8,298 nt of DNA from the NCBI GenBank assembly GCA_946061315.1, contig CAMGRB010000051.1, positions 1 through 8,298 of the forward strand, in the 5' to 3' direction. The stretch's first letter is position 1. Each line of letters opens with the position of its first letter. This document shows positions 6,286-8,298 of this stretch, one piece after another. Both the position numbers and the translations under genes were made by a program. The notes below the pieces were generated by a model, which searched no databases, was not told the DNA's origin, and was given only the letters and a program-made list of their open reading frames with translations. The stretch comes from an uncultured Clostridia bacterium. GTDB taxonomy: Bacteria > Bacillota > Clostridia > Oscillospirales > CAG-272.

Positions 6286-7746
6286 TTAAACCTCCTTTGT
6301 GTGCTTGTGATAATCGGTGTGCGACTGGTATGCGTAACCGACGTTTAATACGTCCGCATCGCTGTACTGCGGACCTATAAGCTGTGCGCCTATTGGCATG
6401 CCGTCCCCGTCAAAGCCGCAGGGAACGGTAAGTCCCGGCAGTCCCGCAAGGTTTACCGAAACCGTATATACGTCGGAGAGATACATTTTCATACTGTCCT
6501 TTAAGCTCTCGCCGATTTTCGGTGCGGTGGTCGGTGCGGCGGGGCAAAGCAAAACGTCGCACTTTTTGTATGCGTTCTCAAAGCCCTCGACTATCATGCG
6601 CTTCATTTTGAGCGCTTTTCTGTAATATGCGTCGTAATATCCCGACGAGAGAACGAACGTGCCGAGCAGTATTCTCTTTTGCACCTCCTTGCCGAAGCCC
6701 TCGCTCCTCGTTTTAGAGAAAAGGTCGTCAACGGAGTTTACGTTTTGCGCTCTGTAGCCGTACTTTACGCCGTCAAACCTCGAGAGGTTGGAGGACGCTT
6801 CCGCCGTGGCGATTATATAGTAGGTCGGTATAACGTAGTCTATAAAGTCAAGGTCGACGTCAACTATTTCTGCCCCGAGTGATTTTAGGGTGTCGGCAAC
6901 ACAGAGTACCGCTTTTTTTACGTCGGGGTCAAGTCCTTTTTCAAACCATTGACGCGGAACGCCTATTTTCTTTCCCTTTATATCGCCGTCAAGCGAGGCA
7001 AGGAATGATGGATATTCTCTGTCGCTTGAGGTAGCGTCGTGGTTATCGTGCCCTGCTATTATGTCAAGGAGTGCCGCACAGTCGGAAACGTCCTTTGCAA
7101 GCGGCCCTATCTGGTCAAGAGAGGAGGCGTATGCTATAAGTCCGTATCTTGATACCGTTCCGTAGGTCGGCTTAAAACCGGTAACTCCGCAGTAGGAAGC
7201 GGGCTGACGTATGCTTCCTCCCGTATCGGAGCCGAGCGCGCATACTGCCTCGGCAGAGGCAACCGCCGCGGCAGAGCCGCCCGACGAGCCGCCGGGGACT
7301 TTATCAGTATTCCACGGATTTTTTACTGCCCCGTAGTACGAGGTTTCGCTTGTCGAGCCCATTGCGAACTCGTCCATATTTGTCTTTCCTATAACTATCA
7401 TTCCCGCATCTTCTATTTTTTCAATGGCGGTTGCGTTATAGGGCGGGATAAATCCGCCGAGTATTTTTGAAGCGCAGGTAGTTTCGGTACCCTTTGTGCA
7501 GATATTGTCCTTTATTGCTATCGGAACGCCTGCAAGAGGAGAGGTGAGCGTGCCCTCGTCTATCTTTTTTTGAATTTCATCGGCTTTTATAAGTGCCTTT
7601 TCCTTTTCAACTCTTATATAAGCGTTTATCTTGCCGTCCGTTTTTTCTATCTTTTCGCAAACGGACAAAACGGCGTCACGAACGGTTAATTTTTTGTCCT
7701 TTATCATCTGCCCGATTTCAAGGGCGGTATATTTCGTTATATCCAT
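6286..7746 (-). CDS. gatA: Asp-tRNA(Asn)/Glu-tRNA(Gln) amidotransferase subunit A
   Basis: The product is 486 residues, full length. GatA is the amidase-signature subunit that hydrolyses glutamine (or asparagine) and channels ammonia to GatB. The Lys-Ser-Ser catalytic triad is intact: K79 in GVPIAIKDN, S154 in GGSSGGS (152-158) and S178 in GSDTGGSIRQPAS (172-184). These positions match the residue numbers I recall for S. aureus GatA exactly. The PGGSSGGSAAAVA core and GVTGFKPTYG (187-196) are typical, and nothing is truncated. The start follows gatC by 11 bp, with AAGGAG overlapping the gatC stop codon, so translation is likely coupled. The order gatC-gatA-gatB is the common bacterial operon and gives a stoichiometric trimer. 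Confidence 0.99.
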   Translation of the reverse strand: MDITKYTALEIGQMIKDKKLTVRDAVLSVCEKIEKTDGKINAYIRVEKEKALIKADEIQKKIDEGTLTSPLAGVPIAIKDNICTKGTETTCASKILGGFIPPYNATAIEKIEDAGMIVIGKTNMDEFAMGSTSETSYYGAVKNPWNTDKVPGGSSGGSAAAVASAEAVCALGSDTGGSIRQPASYCGVTGFKPTYGTVSRYGLIAYASSLDQIGPLAKDVSDCAALLDIIAGHDNHDATSSDREYPSFLASLDGDIKGKKIGVPRQWFEKGLDPDVKKAVLCVADTLKSLGAEIVDVDLDFIDYVIPTYYIIATAEASSNLSRFDGVKYGYRAQNVNSVDDLFSKTRSEGFGKEVQKRILLGTFVLSSGYYDAYYRKALKMKRMIVEGFENAYKKCDVLLCPAAPTTAPKIGESLKDSMKMYLSDVYTVSVNLAGLPGLTVPCGFDGDGMPIGAQLIGPQYSDADVLNVGYAYQSHTDYHKHTKEV

Positions 7747-7757
7747 CGTCGCTCTCC

Positions 7758-8042
7758 TTATTCTACCGTTTTGGGAACTATCGGCGTTTCATCGGTGCGC
7801 TCGGGTGCGTTTGCAAGGAGCGCTTCCCTGTCAAGCGACGGCATTACCGTATCAGCCCTCAAAGGAACTGCAACCGCATCGGGCGTTTCGTCAACGTCGG
7901 CGGTGTTTACGCTTCCGTTTATCGTGTTCATATATTCGAGTATCGCGTTTAACTCGTTGCACATTACGTCGGTAAACTCACCGTCGATTTTAAGCCTTGA
8001 AAGTTCGGCAACGTGCTTTACCGTTTCTTTTGTGATGTTCAT
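7758..8042 (-). CDS. gatC: Asp-tRNA(Asn)/Glu-tRNA(Gln) amidotransferase subunit C
   Basis: The product is 94 residues, the usual length for GatC, the small subunit that wraps the GatA-GatB interface and stabilises the complex. The N-terminal HVAELSRLKI helix and the C-terminal LRADTV, REALLANAPE and PIVPKTVE segments are the family hallmarks. The start is the ATG at 8042, preceded six bases upstream by GGAGG (8053-8049). An upstream in-frame ATG at 8072 lies inside the terminator hairpin and is not a real start. It is the first gene of the operon, so the T-box terminator just upstream controls it and all three genes that follow. Confidence 0.97.
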   Translation of the reverse strand: MNITKETVKHVAELSRLKIDGEFTDVMCNELNAILEYMNTINGSVNTADVDETPDAVAVPLRADTVMPSLDREALLANAPERTDETPIVPKTVE

Positions 8043-8048
8043 AAAATA

Positions 8049-8053
8049 CCTCC
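8049..8053 (-). promoter_or_regulatory. gatC ribosome binding site
   Basis: A perfect GGAGG lies six bases before the ATG at 8042 and directly after the U-tract of the leader terminator. It decides the gatC start against the ATG at 8072. Confidence 0.9.
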
Positions 8054-8092
8054 AAAAAACAAAAATCCCCATCCCATATTATTGGGACGGGG
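8054..8092 (-). terminator. T-box leader intrinsic terminator
   Basis: CCCCGUCCCA (8092-8083) pairs with UGGGAUGGGG (8076-8067) over ten pairs with one G-U, around the loop AUAAUA. It is followed by AUUUUUGUUUUUU. Its 5' arm contains the bases CCGUCCCA used by the antiterminator, so the two structures exclude each other. With charged tRNA the terminator forms and the operon is off. Confidence 0.95.
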
Positions 8093-8115
8093 AAAAACTC
8101 CGTGGTACCACCCAA
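8082..8115 (-). promoter_or_regulatory. T-box antiterminator
   Basis: UUGGG (8115-8111) pairs with CCCAA (8086-8082), and ACGG (8103-8100) pairs with CCGU (8090-8087), leaving the seven-base bulge UGGUACC (8110-8104). All nine pairs are Watson-Crick. UGGU in the bulge would bind the free 3' ACCA or GCCA end of uncharged tRNA; its last base, U8107, faces the discriminator base and would make a G-U wobble with the G73 expected for tRNA(Asn). Confidence 0.9.
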
Positions 8116-8206
8116 CTTTGAGCGCAAAGCGCCCCTCGTTGAACAAATTTCGTTTTGCAAACGGGCGGGTCTAATTGCAAACGCTTTCTTCCGCCGGCTC
8201 TGGACC

Positions 8207-8209
8207 GTT
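8207..8209 (-). promoter_or_regulatory. Probable T-box specifier codon AAC (Asn)
   Basis: AAC at 8209-8207 lies on the 3' side of Stem I, just below the 8-bp helix 8268-8275/8211-8218 and above the closing pairs, which is where the specifier sits in known T-boxes. The next base is a purine (G8206), as usual. AAC pairs with the GUU anticodon of tRNA(Asn), which fits the gene content. A GAU (Asp) at 8225-8223 is the main competitor, but it falls above the 8-bp helix. The typical AGUA motif on the opposite strand of the loop is not visible, so the assignment is probable, not certain. Confidence 0.62.
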
Positions 8210-8298
8210 ACAAGACCGCAGTATCACCGCACTCTCACCTTCTGCGGCTCTCTTTGTCAACCGTTTCCGATCTTGCTTTCCTTCATAGCCTTTTATTA

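Larger units (their letters stand above)
8054..8290 (-). promoter_or_regulatory. T-box riboswitch leader of gatCAB-aspS, probably sensing tRNA(Asn)
   Basis: This 5' leader binds uncharged tRNA and then allows transcription of the operon. The T-box sequence TGGGTGGTACCACGG lies at 8114-8100. Stem I is closed by GGCU (8290-8287) with AGCC (8199-8196); above it an 8-bp helix pairs CAAGAUCG (8275-8268) with CGGUCUUG (8218-8211). The AGAGAGC element (8253-8247), a distal helix GCCGCA (8248-8243) with UGCGGU (8231-8226), and loop GGUGAGAG (8239-8232) match the conserved Stem I head. Stem II pairs CGUUUGCAA (8183-8175) with UUGCAAAACG (8160-8151) around one bulged A. A small Stem III (8137-8120) precedes the antiterminator. 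Transcription should start close to or beyond 8298; the promoter is outside the window. This leader fills the gene-free stretch 8043-8298. Confidence 0.96.

Noticed and set aside
8043..8072. Upstream in-frame ATG of gatC at 8072
   Set aside because: It sits in the terminator hairpin and has no ribosome binding site; the GGAGG at 8053-8049 serves the ATG at 8042.
8223..8225. GAU (Asp) as T-box specifier
   Set aside because: It falls above the 8-bp helix, close to the distal helix, not in the loop at the base of Stem I; kept only as a second choice.

Overview
The window reads as a piece of a chromosome from a moderate-GC Gram-positive anaerobe, most likely a member of the Clostridia (Bacillota). 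The reasons are a T-box leader, a gatCAB operon with a GatB carrying cysteine pairs, strong GGAGG-type ribosome binding sites, and a DUF5685 protein next to a Cys-tailed J-domain protein, which I associate with ruminococcal and related clostridia from memory. All eight convincing genes lie on the minus strand, so the biological reading direction is from 8298 down to 1. I see no insertion sequence, prophage gene, CRISPR array, tRNA or rRNA.

Right half (8298-3062): a tRNA-sensing T-box leader (about 8290-8054) precedes gatC, gatA, gatB and aspS, which are separated by only 3-11 bp. The leader can be folded in detail: a Stem I with AGAGAG and GGUGAGAG elements and a probable AAC (Asn) specifier, a Stem II, a small Stem III, and the T-box sequence. 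The antiterminator and the intrinsic terminator use the same nine bases (8082-8090). The genes make a complete indirect route to Asn-tRNA(Asn). AspRS mischarges tRNA(Asn) with Asp, and GatCAB amidates the product; the same GatCAB can also make Gln-tRNA(Gln). The AspRS has His31, a residue linked to non-discriminating AspRS enzymes. The model is that uncharged tRNA(Asn) switches on its own charging pathway.

Middle (3061-1339): two genes of unknown function follow on the same strand with no terminator visible after aspS. The first is a single-pass membrane-anchored protein of 250 residues. The second is a DUF5685 protein with a CxxC-x5-CxxC motif near the N-terminus and an Asp-rich motif near residue 205.

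Left part (1338-1): after a 110-bp gap holding an extended -10 promoter candidate come a 196-residue J-domain/TPR-like protein with an eight-cysteine tail and a six-helix membrane protein. Their stop and start codons overlap as TGATG. A hairpin terminator (68-96) closes this unit. A good sigma-A-type promoter (8-37) then points out of the left edge, so another minus-strand unit starts there.

The best-understood system is the T-box/transamidation operon. The least-described one is the group formed by the anchored protein, DUF5685, the Cys-tailed J protein and the membrane protein.
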